From NCBI GenBank assembly GCA_049296695.1, contig JBAQSX010000061.1, positions 1 to 64,000 on the forward strand: a stretch of 64,000 bases of DNA. Reading direction: 5' to 3'. A program made the translations under genes and the position numbers. How positions within the stretch are numbered: position 1 is the stretch's first letter; every line of letters starts with the position of its first letter. The DNA comes from UBA10906 sp049296695 (lineage in GTDB: Bacteria; Pseudomonadota; Gammaproteobacteria; Methylococcales; Methylomonadaceae). The notes under the pieces are model-generated. The model saw only the letters and a list, made by a program, of their open reading frames with translations, had not been told where the DNA came from and did no database searches. Below, one piece after another: positions 17,198 to 27,310 of the stretch.

Positions 17198-20100
17198 TTA
17201 TAAGTATTTAGCGAGGGTTTTTAAAACTAATTCTTTATCTAATTTAACTAGCCATTCATTAAAGCCTGCTTTTTTACCTTCTGAAATAGTATGTTCATCA
17301 TTTAAAGTGGTTAAGGCAATGACAGGCATGGCGTGCCAACGTGGATTAGCACGAATATTTTTGACCATTTCTCGACCATCCATTAGCGGCATTTCTATAT
17401 CACTTAATACTAAATCAAATTCTTGTTGAGTTAATAATTCTAAACCTTCACGACCATTAGTCGCAGTAGTGACTTGATAACCACCGCTTAATACACATTC
17501 TTTAATAACTTTCATAAAAAAGGGCGTATCTTCAACTAATAAGACTCGCTTATCTTTGGCTTTTTCAGTATTAATCACTAATTTATCAACACTTTCAGGT
17601 TCACCCGCAGTTAAAATGGCATGTAAATCTAACATTAAAGTAATTTTGCCATCCAATAACATAGAACCGAGCATCCCTACCGTATTCATTGAAGTATTTT
17701 CCAGTTTAATGACGGTATTTTTAGTATCAATAACTTTATTAATTAATAAGGCGACTGGGATATTAGTGCGTTTGGGAATAATAATAGTGGCAACGCTATT
17801 ATAATTATTGGGTTTTTGTACGGGCAAACAATTTTCTAAGCGCAATAAACGTACTTGTTCACCACGGTATTCAATATATTCATTACCCGTAATCATTTGA
17901 ATACGTTTAGTTTCTAAAGTATCAATACGCCGTATCCACGATAACGCTAAGGCAAAATGTTCTTCGGTATTATTATCAAAAATTAATAATGATTGCGGTT
18001 CTTGTTCTACAGTGCGTTGCATAATTGGGGTAGATTCTTGCTGTAATTCAGTATAAGCGAGTTGATTATTTTGAATATAACCCTGCACATCAATAATCAT
18101 GGCAATAGTACCATCACCTAAAATACTCGTCCCCGAAAAGTTTTTTAAATTTTTAAAATAATCAGGCATGGGTTTGACCACAATTTCTTCACTGCCTAAA
18201 ATTTTATCAACAATAACCGCAACCCGGTTTCTTTCGGCTTTAATAATTAAAATAAATAAAGGTTTATCTTCGGCATTAAGTAATTCGGCTGGATTATTTA
18301 AGGCAATATTGAGACTGCTGGCTAAAGAAATTAAAGGAATAAATTTACCGCGCAAACATAACATGCGCTGTCCTTGAACTATGCCTACTTTATTAGCATA
18401 ATCACTGGCTTCTAATAACACCATTTCTTCTAAATTACCTTGCGGAAAAGCAAAACGACAACGTTGTACGCTAACAATTAATGCTGAAATAATTGCCATA
18501 GTTAATGGCAGGGTCATGGTAATACTGGTCCATTTACCTAATTCAGAATTAATATCAATGGTACCGCCACAAGCTTCAATATTGGTTTTAACCACATCCA
18601 TACCAATACCACGACCCGAAACTGCCGATACGGTTTCAGCGGTAGAAAAACCTGCGGTAAAGACTAAATTCATTTTCTCTTTTGCCGACATTTTTTCTAA
18701 CATGTCTTGGCTAATAATACCTTTTTGCAAAGCTTTAGCGGCAATAAACTCAGGGTCGATACCCGCGCCATCATCACTGAATTGAATTACCACTTGTCCG
18801 CTTTCATGAAAGGCTTTTTGTACTAAAGTACCACTGGGTGGCTTGCCTTTTTTTAAACGTTCTTGTGGATTTTCAATACCGTGGTCGGCCATATTTCTAA
18901 TAATATGGGTTACAGGGTCAGTTAATGATTCAATAATAGTTTTATCTAATTCAACATCCGCACCTTCGGTCACTAATTCTAATTGTTTATTTAAATCTTT
19001 TTCTAATTGACGAATTAAACGCGGGAAACGATTAAAAATAACTCCCACAGGCTGCATTCTGGTACTCATAATTTCTTCTTGCATTTCACTGGTAATGCGA
19101 TTGAAATTATGCAGAATAACTTTTAAACCATTCGTTTGCGGCGTTAAAGGTTCACAGACTCTAAAAATTTGATTGCGCACTAAAACTAATTCACCCGCTA
19201 AGTCAATTAATTTATTAAGGCGTTTGACGTGAACTCGAATACTCTCTTCGGTTTCACTGTGATGATTAGATACTAGGGTATCTTGTTCAATAATGGGTTT
19301 TTCAACAATAATACTGCTTTCTTGAGGCGCAATAACTGTTTTTATAATAATAGGGGCGGTTTCTATAAAAGTATTATTAGGTTTAGAAGGCGGTTCTTGT
19401 ATTTCGGGCTGTTTGAAATTTAATAAACGTTGACATAAAGAAGCAATATCAATGGCAGTATCATCGGCATACTGTTGTATTAATTGTATTAATACATCAT
19501 GCGCTTCTAATAAGGTATCAATATAATGCCCCTCGAGAATTAAATTGGCACTTTTAGCAAGACTTAAAATATCTTCCATAATATGGGTTAAATCAGCTAT
19601 TTTTTGCAAACCTAAAAAACCAGCACCGCCTTTAATAGTATGTACATAACGAAATAATTCATTCAGTGTGGGTATATCAAAAGGATTCACTTCTAAAGCC
19701 AGTAAACAGGTTTCAATACGCGCAATACACTCTTTGGCTTCTTCAATAAAACTGGCTAGTAAATCATCTTGATAATACTCTTCAAGCTCTTCTTTTTCAG
19801 GGCTTGAAGGCGGGTTTATTTCAATAGTTATTTTAGGTTGATTTTGCATATTGTCTACTAAAACTAAATCGCTATTATCCTCTTTAGCTAAAGCATTACT
19901 GCTATTATCAATTAATGCGCTAAGTTGCTGGCAATAACTATCAATGGCGATATTATTGCTGTTTTCTGAATCATCAATCATGCGCACTAACCTGTCTTTA
20001 CTGGCTAATAAGGCATCAATGTGATTATTATCTAATAGTATTTTATTAGTCCGCGCTAAACTCAGCACATTTTCCATGCTATGCGCTAATAAACTGATAT

Positions 20101-20278
20101 TACTTAAACCAAAAAAACCCGCACCGCCTTTAATAGTATGGACACTACGAAATACTTCATTTAATAGCGCGGGATCGTTGGCTTTATGTTCTAAAGCAAG
20201 TAGATTGGCTTCAATTAGAGGTAAATGTTCGCGTGCTTCTTCAATAAAGGTGAGAATTAAATCATCACTTTGTTGCAC
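17198..20278 (-). CDS. cheA: Hybrid CheA histidine kinase with two HPt domains and a C-terminal receiver
   Basis: The protein has 1026 residues. Two HPt domains carry phospho-His in VHTIKGGAG (about His47 and His213). The dimerisation helix starts HVKRLNKLIDLAGELV. The ATPase domain has the N-box IRNMADHGIE, DDGAGID and GRGIGMDVV. Two CheW-like domains follow, and finally a receiver with LLVEDTPFFMK and the Asp in LVLSDIEMPLMDG. There is no CheY/CheB-binding P2 domain. This layout resembles ChpA/FrzE-type kinases, which drive pilus motility or other outputs rather than flagella. The start is GTG with AGGAG upstream. Phosphate probably flows both to its own receiver and to the REC-REC-GGDEF protein first in the operon. 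Confidence 0.93.
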   Translation of the reverse strand: MQQSDDLILTFIEEAREHLPLIEANLLALEHKANDPALLNEVFRSVHTIKGGAGFFGLSNISLLAHSMENVLSLARTNKILLDNNHIDALLASKDRLVRMIDDSENSNNIAIDSYCQQLSALIDNSSNALAKEDNSDLVLVDNMQNQPKITIEINPPSSPEKEELEEYYQDDLLASFIEEAKECIARIETCLLALEVNPFDIPTLNELFRYVHTIKGGAGFLGLQKIADLTHIMEDILSLAKSANLILEGHYIDTLLEAHDVLIQLIQQYADDTAIDIASLCQRLLNFKQPEIQEPPSKPNNTFIETAPIIIKTVIAPQESSIIVEKPIIEQDTLVSNHHSETEESIRVHVKRLNKLIDLAGELVLVRNQIFRVCEPLTPQTNGLKVILHNFNRITSEMQEEIMSTRMQPVGVIFNRFPRLIRQLEKDLNKQLELVTEGADVELDKTIIESLTDPVTHIIRNMADHGIENPQERLKKGKPPSGTLVQKAFHESGQVVIQFSDDGAGIDPEFIAAKALQKGIISQDMLEKMSAKEKMNLVFTAGFSTAETVSAVSGRGIGMDVVKTNIEACGGTIDINSELGKWTSITMTLPLTMAIISALIVSVQRCRFAFPQGNLEEMVLLEASDYANKVGIVQGQRMLCLRGKFIPLISLASSLNIALNNPAELLNAEDKPLFILIIKAERNRVAVIVDKILGSEEIVVKPMPDYFKNLKNFSGTSILGDGTIAMIIDVQGYIQNNQLAYTELQQESTPIMQRTVEQEPQSLLIFDNNTEEHFALALSWIRRIDTLETKRIQMITGNEYIEYRGEQVRLLRLENCLPVQKPNNYNSVATIIIPKRTNIPVALLINKVIDTKNTVIKLENTSMNTVGMLGSMLLDGKITLMLDLHAILTAGEPESVDKLVINTEKAKDKRVLLVEDTPFFMKVIKECVLSGGYQVTTATNGREGLELLTQQEFDLVLSDIEMPLMDGREMVKNIRANPRWHAMPVIALTTLNDEHTISEGKKAGFNEWLVKLDKELVLKTLAKYL

Positions 20279-20289
20279 TGGTCTGACTC

Positions 20290-22308
20290 CTAATGTACGC
20301 CTTTAGCATTTAGCACGATGCCGTATTGTTTATCCGTTTTTAAAATATGATCTAATAACCAATCTTTTAAAAATTCTTGAATATCAGCGGCAATTACCAT
20401 GACATCATCAGTTTTTAATTGGCGTTGATAACCTCTGACTTTATTAACAAAAGCTTCATGAATGGCTTTATGTTGGGTGAGTTCGGGCCACTGATGTTCT
20501 GCTAAAAGTTTTTCTTCATAGCCAAAATGAAATACGGTGTAATCAGCCAAGTAATTCACAATATCTTCCATCGTTTCACGGCTGATTTTGTGTTTTAAAC
20601 CATAAGCTAAACGATTAATTAATTCGACTAAAATACCGTGTTGTCGATCGATTTCTTTAATACCGACACTATAGGTGGCTAAATCCCAAGTAATTAAGGG
20701 TGTTTCAGCACTGGTATTAGTATTTTTTGCAGTATCAAAACGATTTACTTGCGGCATTAAGGAAGGATTATTGGATTCAGCACTGCGATTACTTAAATAA
20801 CCCACATTATCGTTATATTGATCTTTAAAATTAAAAGCATTAACGCATTCAACTAAACGTTGCGCTAAATTAGATAATTCACTGGCATTTTGATGGCTTA
20901 AAGATATTTCTTGGGTCATTTTGCCCAATGTTGAACGCACTGAATGAATATTATCATTGACCTTTTTAATACTGGTTGAAACTTCGGTACTTGAATGCGC
21001 GGCTTCTTTAACCCCTGTCGCGGCTTCTTCTAAAGCGCGTGCTGAGCTTCTGGAGGCTTGTGAGGCTTCAGCGGCTGAACGGGTAATTTCTTTTAAACCT
21101 TTAGTGGCTTCTTGTAGATTTAATACTGATTCTTTACTGGCACCCGCAATACCTTCAACTGCCAAAGTAATAGTATCTGCCGAGGAACTTTGTTGCTCGA
21201 CCGATAAATCAATAGCGCGATTAATTTCGGCAACTTGATTAATAACGGTATTCACCGCTTGAGTATGTTCTAGGGCTTGCGCGGCATAACTTTGTATTTG
21301 TTCTATTTGATCGGCAATTTCATTATTGGCCTCAGCGGTTTGTTGCGCTAAATCTTTAATTTCACCCGCGACTACTGCAAAACCTTTACCCGCATCCCCT
21401 GCACTTGCCGCTTCAATAGTGGCATTTAATGCCAGCATATTGGTTTGCCCTGCAATACTGTCAATTAATTTAACCACGCGTCCAATTTTTTTAGCGGTTT
21501 CACTTAATTGATTCATGGTCATTAAGGTTTTTTGCGCACTGGCAGTGGCATCACCTGAAATACGCATAGCATTTTGCGCATTTTTAGCAATTTCAGACAT
21601 CGATACTGACATTCTTTCCGCAGAATTAGCCACGGTATTAATATCTTGAGAAATTCTATCGAAACTATGATTAATACCTACCATATTAGTCGATGCCTCT
21701 TCGGCACTGGCGGCGACAGTATTGATATTGGTACTTAATTCATAAACTGACGCGCTCACGGTACTAACATTACCTGAGGCTTCTTCAATTGAAACTGCCA
21801 TATTATTGGCATTAAAAGCAATATGTTCTGAAGAGGTTGCAGTTAATGCTAATCGACATTCGACATCATTGGCACTATCGGCAATAGTCGCTGAGGATTG
21901 TTTTAATTTTTCAGAAGCATTAGTGACATTACTCGCACTTTGGGTGACACGTTTAATAACATTGGCAATTCTATCGACAAAAGCATTAAAAACATCTGCC
22001 ATCGCGCTGGTTTGTTCATGATTAGTGCTTAAACGTTTATTAAAATCACCCTGCGCAATATCTTCGGCGGTCAGTGTTAATTTATTAATCGCTTGATGAA
22101 TTTCAATAATATCGTGATTGATTTTATTAGCGATAAAATAAGCGGCAATTAAACCTATAATACTGACGGGAATTGTGGCTAGTAAAAACTCACTTAAGAC
22201 AAATTCTGCTGAGCGTAACAAGCCGCTGGCTAAAAAAGCGAATGTTAATAAAACAGAAGTAAAACTTAATAAGAGCAATAAAATTGTTTTTGGGTTGTGC
22301 GTGTGCAT
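20290..22308 (-). CDS. Chemoreceptor with C-terminal hemerythrin domain
   Basis: I prefer the ATG at 22308, preceded by AGGA, over the ATG at 22323, which overlaps the upstream stop. Two membrane helices (about residues 9-57) are joined by only a very short periplasmic loop, so ligand sensing is not periplasmic. A HAMP-like segment and a long coiled coil follow, with the kinase-control tip (GQTNMLALNATIEAA, then GKGFAVVAGEIKDLAQ) near 285-320. The last 125 residues are a bacteriohemerythrin domain with diiron ligands in IDRQHG, HFGYEEKL, HKAIHE and WLLDHILKTDKQYG. This design fits a sensor of O2 or NO (as in DcrH). It lies between the GGDEF regulator and CheA. Confidence 0.94.
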   Translation of the reverse strand: MHTHNPKTILLLLLSFTSVLLTFAFLASGLLRSAEFVLSEFLLATIPVSIIGLIAAYFIANKINHDIIEIHQAINKLTLTAEDIAQGDFNKRLSTNHEQTSAMADVFNAFVDRIANVIKRVTQSASNVTNASEKLKQSSATIADSANDVECRLALTATSSEHIAFNANNMAVSIEEASGNVSTVSASVYELSTNINTVAASAEEASTNMVGINHSFDRISQDINTVANSAERMSVSMSEIAKNAQNAMRISGDATASAQKTLMTMNQLSETAKKIGRVVKLIDSIAGQTNMLALNATIEAASAGDAGKGFAVVAGEIKDLAQQTAEANNEIADQIEQIQSYAAQALEHTQAVNTVINQVAEINRAIDLSVEQQSSSADTITLAVEGIAGASKESVLNLQEATKGLKEITRSAAEASQASRSSARALEEAATGVKEAAHSSTEVSTSIKKVNDNIHSVRSTLGKMTQEISLSHQNASELSNLAQRLVECVNAFNFKDQYNDNVGYLSNRSAESNNPSLMPQVNRFDTAKNTNTSAETPLITWDLATYSVGIKEIDRQHGILVELINRLAYGLKHKISRETMEDIVNYLADYTVFHFGYEEKLLAEHQWPELTQHKAIHEAFVNKVRGYQRQLKTDDVMVIAADIQEFLKDWLLDHILKTDKQYGIVLNAKGVH

Positions 22309-22322
22309 GTTTGTTCCTAACA

Positions 22323-23597
22323 TTAGCCTAATATAACTTGATTTCTACCATTTTTCTTTGCTTGGTATAATAATTTGTCTGCTTTAATTAAAGCAGTTTC
22401 TAAATTTTCTTCGGTTGTAATACAAACGCCAACACTTACAGTGATTTTTAACAAGCTTTCATTGGGTAATCTAATACTATTGTCTGCAATTTTTTTACGC
22501 AATTCTCCAAATACTTTATTAGCATCTTCTGCATTCACGTTAGGTAATAAAAAACCGAATTCTTCACCACCAAAACGGGCGACTAAATCACCAGCTCGCA
22601 GGCTATTACTTAAAAGCTCCCCTATTTTTTTTAATACTAAATCCCCAATATCATGTCCATGCGTATCATTGACTTGTTTAAAGAAATCAATATCAATTAA
22701 TGCCACTGCCACAGGTTTGTGTGAACGTACGGCGCGCGCAAATAGTTTTTCACCCACATCAAAAAAATGCCGTCTATTATATAATCCTGTTAAAAAATCG
22801 CGGGTTGCTACAAAACGTAAATCTCGAATATATTCGAGTAATTCCATATTTTGATTAACGCGACAAAAGAACTCTTCTTCTAAAAAAGGTTTATTAATAA
22901 AATCACTGCCACCAATTTTTAAAAAGCGTGCTGATAATAAATTATTACCATAAGCAGACATACCAATAATGGCGAGCTCTTGTTTGCTGTAAATGTTTCT
23001 AGCTTTTTTAGTGAGTTCAAAACCATCCATCACAGGCATATTAAAATCAGTAATAATTAAACGAATATCTTTATTGCTATTTAATATTTCTAAGGCTTCT
23101 TCGCCATTCTCGGCTTCTAAGACAATAAAACGATAAATCGCTAATAAACGTTTAATATGCAGGCGTGCCGTTCTGGAATCATCGACTACTAAGGCTTTAA
23201 TGAGGGTGTTTCTATTGAGTTGTTTTAAAAGCGAAACAATATATTCAATACTGGCGGGACTTTCTTTTAAAACATAATCGACTATGCCTTTGGCGAGCAT
23301 TCGGTCTCTTAAGTCATCATCAAATTTTCCTGTGAATACAATGGAGGGAATGTTATAACTCAATACATAATCAATAACCTGCCCGTCGGGCGCGTCGGGT
23401 AGATTTAAATCTAATAAGCTGGCGAAAAATTCATATTTTCTTGACTCCAATAACTTTGTTAATTCCGCGTAACTTTCCACAGTGATTACCCTGAAATTGG
23501 GATCTGCTTCTATACTCGCTTTGAGAATACGCGTAAACATCTTGCTGTCTTCGACAACTAAAATATTTTTGGGTGGAGTCTCTATTTGTGCAGTCAT
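22323..23597 (-). CDS. Response regulator with two receivers and a diguanylate cyclase (REC-REC-GGDEF)
   Basis: The 424 residues have a PleD/WspR-like order. Receiver 1 (about 11-125) has LVVEDSKMFTR and LLDLNLPDAPDG. Receiver 2 (about 135-250) has LVVDDSRTARLHIKRLL and the Asp in LIITDFNMPVMDG. The GGDEF domain (about 275-424) has an active-site GGEEF and, five residues before it, RAGD, a complete product-inhibition I-site. It should therefore make c-di-GMP when phosphorylated and be feedback inhibited. As first gene of the che operon it is the likely output of the CheA hybrid. Confidence 0.95.
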   Translation of the reverse strand: MTAQIETPPKNILVVEDSKMFTRILKASIEADPNFRVITVESYAELTKLLESRKYEFFASLLDLNLPDAPDGQVIDYVLSYNIPSIVFTGKFDDDLRDRMLAKGIVDYVLKESPASIEYIVSLLKQLNRNTLIKALVVDDSRTARLHIKRLLAIYRFIVLEAENGEEALEILNSNKDIRLIITDFNMPVMDGFELTKKARNIYSKQELAIIGMSAYGNNLLSARFLKIGGSDFINKPFLEEEFFCRVNQNMELLEYIRDLRFVATRDFLTGLYNRRHFFDVGEKLFARAVRSHKPVAVALIDIDFFKQVNDTHGHDIGDLVLKKIGELLSNSLRAGDLVARFGGEEFGFLLPNVNAEDANKVFGELRKKIADNSIRLPNESLLKITVSVGVCITTEENLETALIKADKLLYQAKKNGRNQVILG

Positions 23598-24162
23598 AGC
23601 TTAAAGTGTCTCATCGCAGGTATCTTTTTGCCTTTCCAATGCTGGAAATTTTTATTATTGTCTTTGTACATGAATAAAAATTATTCTTTTTATTACGAAG
23701 ATTATTATTAATAATCCATTAAATATTATTTTTATAAAGCTACTTTTATCTATTCAACACCGAAATAATTATAAACTTCTATTTGCCTTGTATGCTTTAT
23801 TATTTTTATTTATTTTTTTGCAATTTTAATTATTAATATTTTTTAAATTACAAAAATAATATGATAAAGACTATCATAAATAGCCAGTGTTAAAAATACT
23901 ATAATAAAGTAAATATAATTGATTGTTGGATAATTATAACCCCAAAGCTTTGTTAATTTGTCTCAAGTTACTCACCACACCGTTGCTTAGTTGATACGCT
24001 TGAAGTTTTTATTTACTTGGTTTCAATTTACCCTAAAAATAAATTAAAATCAATTTGTTACAAGCATTCGTCTAAAAATCCATTATCATGTCTTAAACGA
24101 TTTTGCAAGGACAATAAATAAAAGACTGTGTTACTATTTTATTTTTTGATAAGGATTTTAGT
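23598..24162. other. Intergenic region, 565 bp, very AT-rich
   Basis: This lies between the divergent chemosensory operon (minus) and the symporter gene (plus). No gene, terminator or repeat stands out. It must hold two promoters, and the extreme A/T runs (for example 23760-23860) prevent a specific assignment. Confidence 0.5.
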
Positions 24163-25422
24163 ATGGTTGCCCACACCGCTCATGCGACTAAACCCAATCG
24201 TCAAACGCTTTATGTCGCTATTGCTTTGCTGTTAGGTATTGTGGTTGGTGAATTATTGAATTTGACATTAAGCGGTGAGCAAATTTCACCGCTACTTATA
24301 CAAATCATTACTATTTTTTCAGTGCTAACCGATATTTTTTTGCGCTTGGTTAAAATGATTATCGCGCCTTTAGTGTTTGCGACTTTGGTTGTGGGCATGG
24401 CAAAAATGGGCGATATTGAAACTGTGGGGCGTATTGGTATTAAGGCATTATTATGGTTTTTCTCAGCCTCTATTACCAGTTTATTATTAGGGATGTTATT
24501 GGTAAACCTATTTGAACCGGGTAGTTCATTGCATATCGCTTTGCCCGCTTTGGATGCTAAAACAGGACTGAGCGAAATTAAGCCTACGCTAAATAATTTC
24601 GCTAGCCATATTTTTCCAAAAAGTATTATTGAAGCCATGGCTGACAATGAGATTTTGCAAATTGTGGTGTTTTCCATGTTTTTTGGTATCGCTTGCGCCT
24701 CTTTGGGTGATTTAGCCAAACCCAGTGTACAGTTCCTCGATTCGCTATCCCATATCATGCTAAAAATTACCAGTTATGTGATGCACTACGCGCCTGTGGC
24801 GGTGTTTTCAGCAATGGCGGCGGTAATTGCCAAACAAGGCATTAGTGTTTTGCTCACTTACGGACAGTTTATTGCTGAATTTTATTTTAGTTTAGTGTTG
24901 CTTTGTTGCTTGATTGGCGCGGTGGGGTCTTTGTTTTTAGGCAAACGTATTTTTTCGCTACTACGCCATATTCGTGAACCGATGTTGCTTGCCTTTGGTA
25001 CTGCCAGCAGTGAAAGTGCTTATCCTAAATTATTGCAACAATTAGAACGTTTTGGCTGTGATGAAAAAGTCTGCGGCTTAGTATTGCCTTTGGGTTATTC
25101 GTTTAATCTCGATGGCAGTATGATGTATATGACTTTTGCGGTGTTATTTATCGCCCAAGCCTATGGTATTGACATGCCTTTAGCCGATCAATTATTGATG
25201 TTATTGGTATTATTATTTACCAGTAAAGGCGTAGCGGGTGTGCCTAGAGCCTCATTAATTGTGATTTCAGCAACCTTGTCAATGTTTAAAATTCCCGAAG
25301 CGGGTTTATTATTATTATTGGGCATCGACCAGATTTTAGATATGGGTAGAAGTGCGACTAATGTCTTTGGTAATAGTATTGCCTCAGCGGTGGTGAGTCG
25401 TTTAGAAAAAGCCTTAAAATAA
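24163..25422 (+). CDS. Dicarboxylate/amino acid:cation symporter (DAACS family)
   Basis: This 419-residue inner-membrane carrier takes up glutamate/aspartate or C4-dicarboxylates with Na+ or H+. Eight helices and two re-entrant loops are expected. Conserved parts are FLRLVKMIIAPLVFATLVVGMAK, the serine-rich loop FGTASSESAYPKL, GYSFNLDGSMMYMTFAVLFIAQ and the C-terminal DMGRSATNVFGNSIA. It is GltP/DctA-like, and substrate specificity cannot be set from the sequence alone. The start is preceded by ATAAGGA. Confidence 0.92.
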   Translation: MVAHTAHATKPNRQTLYVAIALLLGIVVGELLNLTLSGEQISPLLIQIITIFSVLTDIFLRLVKMIIAPLVFATLVVGMAKMGDIETVGRIGIKALLWFFSASITSLLLGMLLVNLFEPGSSLHIALPALDAKTGLSEIKPTLNNFASHIFPKSIIEAMADNEILQIVVFSMFFGIACASLGDLAKPSVQFLDSLSHIMLKITSYVMHYAPVAVFSAMAAVIAKQGISVLLTYGQFIAEFYFSLVLLCCLIGAVGSLFLGKRIFSLLRHIREPMLLAFGTASSESAYPKLLQQLERFGCDEKVCGLVLPLGYSFNLDGSMMYMTFAVLFIAQAYGIDMPLADQLLMLLVLLFTSKGVAGVPRASLIVISATLSMFKIPEAGLLLLLGIDQILDMGRSATNVFGNSIASAVVSRLEKALK

Positions 25423-25503
25423 TCCCCGCCTTGCTTATTAGACTTATCGTGGTATTAGGATATTTTCGGCTTAATATTTCTTTGTCATTAAAGTGGAGAC
25501 ACC

Positions 25504-26214
25504 ATGATTCCGATTCGAGATACCGCGCCTTGTTATCACAAACCTTGGGTGACATGGAGTTTAATGTTTGTGTGCATTAGCATTTTTATTACTATGTATT
25601 TAATGCCTGACGCATGGAGTTATCGTCTTATTAATTTATATGGCATGGTACCTATGCGTTATGCCCACGGCACAGCGGGTTATATCGGTTTGCCATTTGA
25701 TTATTATTTATCCTTTGTCACTAATTTATTTTTACATGCCAGTTGGCAACACTTATTAATTAATTGCTGGTTTTTATGGATATTTGCCGATAATATCGAA
25801 GATCGCATGGGACATACTCGGTTTTTAATTTTTTATTTAATCTGCGGGGTATTAGCGACTATTTTGCAATGGTATTTTGACCCTAAACTCACTATTCCAG
25901 TCGTGGGCGCGTCAGGGGCAATTGCAGGGGTATTAGCGGCATATTTCTTTATATATCCACTCGAACGCGTGGTATTATGGATACCCGTATTATTTTTACC
26001 CATTATTGTCCATGTTCCCGCCATTGCTTTTTTAGGTTTATGGGTAATGTTACAATTACACGATGCCACCCAATCGATATTATTTTCTGGCACAACTGTC
26101 GATGTGGCATGGTGGGCGCATTTAGGTGGTTTTATTGCAGGTTCGATATTACACAGATTCTTTATGCTTAAAAACTATCCACCAATTAAATTAAATGCTG
26201 AATTATTAAATTAA
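25504..26214 (+). CDS. Rhomboid-family intramembrane serine protease
   Basis: The protein has 236 residues and six or seven membrane helices. The catalytic Ser is in VVGASGAIAGVLAAY and the catalytic His in VAWWAHLGGFIAGS. The second-helix signature NLFLHASWQHLLINCWFLWIF is also present. Such enzymes cut single-pass membrane proteins in the bilayer; the substrate here is unknown. The N-terminus begins IPIRDTAPCYHKPWVTWSL, typical of bacterial rhomboids. The gene follows the symporter by 81 bp in the same direction. Confidence 0.92.
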   Translation: MIPIRDTAPCYHKPWVTWSLMFVCISIFITMYLMPDAWSYRLINLYGMVPMRYAHGTAGYIGLPFDYYLSFVTNLFLHASWQHLLINCWFLWIFADNIEDRMGHTRFLIFYLICGVLATILQWYFDPKLTIPVVGASGAIAGVLAAYFFIYPLERVVLWIPVLFLPIIVHVPAIAFLGLWVMLQLHDATQSILFSGTTVDVAWWAHLGGFIAGSILHRFFMLKNYPPIKLNAELLN

Positions 26215-26227
26215 TAGCCTAATAATT

Positions 26228-26272
26228 GGAGGTCAGGCTTTGCCTGAAACTGTCAGGCAAAGCCTGACCTCC
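26228..26272. repeat. Perfect 20-bp-arm palindrome after rhomboid gene
   Basis: The arm ggaggtcaggctttgcctga pairs exactly with its reverse complement across a 5-bp loop. There is no T-run, so it is not a classic terminator. The flanks taataatt and tgataatt are similar, hinting at a small inserted unit. Confidence 0.7.
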
Positions 26273-26317
26273 TGATAATTAACTCACAAATCACTCTTTC
26301 TATCAATAAACTCTCTT

Positions 26318-27307
26318 ATGCTAGACATTGAAAAAAATACCAGCACTCAAACGGCATTAATGCGTTTAAAAAATTATATTAATGCTGAAATTATCGGACA
26401 AGATGTATTAGTTGAACGTATGTTAATAGGCTTACTCGCTGACGGACATATTTTAGTGGAAGGCGCACCGGGGTTGGCTAAAACCCGCGCTATTAAAGTA
26501 TTAAGCCAAGGCATACAAGGTGATTTTCATCGGGTGCAATTTACCCCTGATTTATTACCCGCTGATTTAACAGGTACTGAAATATTTAGACCCCAACAAG
26601 GTACTTTTGAATTTCAAAAAGGGCCATTATTTCATAATTTAATTTTAGCCGATGAAATTAATAGATCCCCTGCAAAAGTACAAGCGGCATTATTAGAAGC
26701 GATGGCAGAGCGACAAATAACCGTAGGGCAAGCCACCTATCCATTACCGCAATTATTTATGGTCATGGCAACCCAAAATCCTATTGAACAAGAAGGTACT
26801 TATCCATTACCCGAAGCGCAATTAGATCGGTTTTTATTACATGTTAAAGTAGATTATCCCAATGCTGAGCATGAAAAAACTATTTTGCGATTAGTTAGAG
26901 CTGAGGCTAAACAAAATGCTCTTAAAAACCAATTAGCCTTTGAACCATTAACACAAGCTATTTTATTTAAAGCGCGTGATGAAATACTCGATATTTATAT
27001 GGCCGATAATTTAGAAGCGTATTTATTACAAATCATACTTGCCACGCGTAATCCAAGTGTATACGGCGCGGATTTAGCGGGTTGGTTGCAATATGGCGCG
27101 AGTCCTAGAGCCAGTATTGCCCTTGACCGTTGCGCGAGAGCGAAAGCGTGGTTAAATCAACGTGATTTTGTTGACCCTAGTGATATTCAAACAATGGCAT
27201 TTGATGTCTTGCGGCATCGTTTAATATTATCTTATGAAGCCGAAGCCGAAGGAATTACGACTGATCAGTTTATTAAAGAATTATTATCGCGTATTGCCGT
27301 GCCATAA
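26318..27307 (+). CDS. MoxR-family AAA+ ATPase
   Basis: This 329-residue cytoplasmic chaperone-like ATPase has Walker A VEGAPGLAKTR (about residue 47), Walker B LILADEINRSPAKVQ and the MoxR signature MATQNPIEQEGTYPLPEAQLDRF. Members help maturation of metal enzymes or surface complexes together with VWA-domain proteins. The partner DUF58 gene begins 4 bp downstream. The usual BatA/BatB VWA genes are absent from this locus. Confidence 0.93.
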   Translation: MLDIEKNTSTQTALMRLKNYINAEIIGQDVLVERMLIGLLADGHILVEGAPGLAKTRAIKVLSQGIQGDFHRVQFTPDLLPADLTGTEIFRPQQGTFEFQKGPLFHNLILADEINRSPAKVQAALLEAMAERQITVGQATYPLPQLFMVMATQNPIEQEGTYPLPEAQLDRFLLHVKVDYPNAEHEKTILRLVRAEAKQNALKNQLAFEPLTQAILFKARDEILDIYMADNLEAYLLQIILATRNPSVYGADLAGWLQYGASPRASIALDRCARAKAWLNQRDFVDPSDIQTMAFDVLRHRLILSYEAEAEGITTDQFIKELLSRIAVP

Positions 27308-27310
27308 GTT

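Noticed and set aside
22375..22854. 159-codon plus-strand frame
   Set aside because: Antisense to the GGDEF gene, whose motifs are complete.
24210..24758. 182-codon minus-strand frame
   Set aside because: Antisense to the symporter gene with its conserved DAACS motifs.
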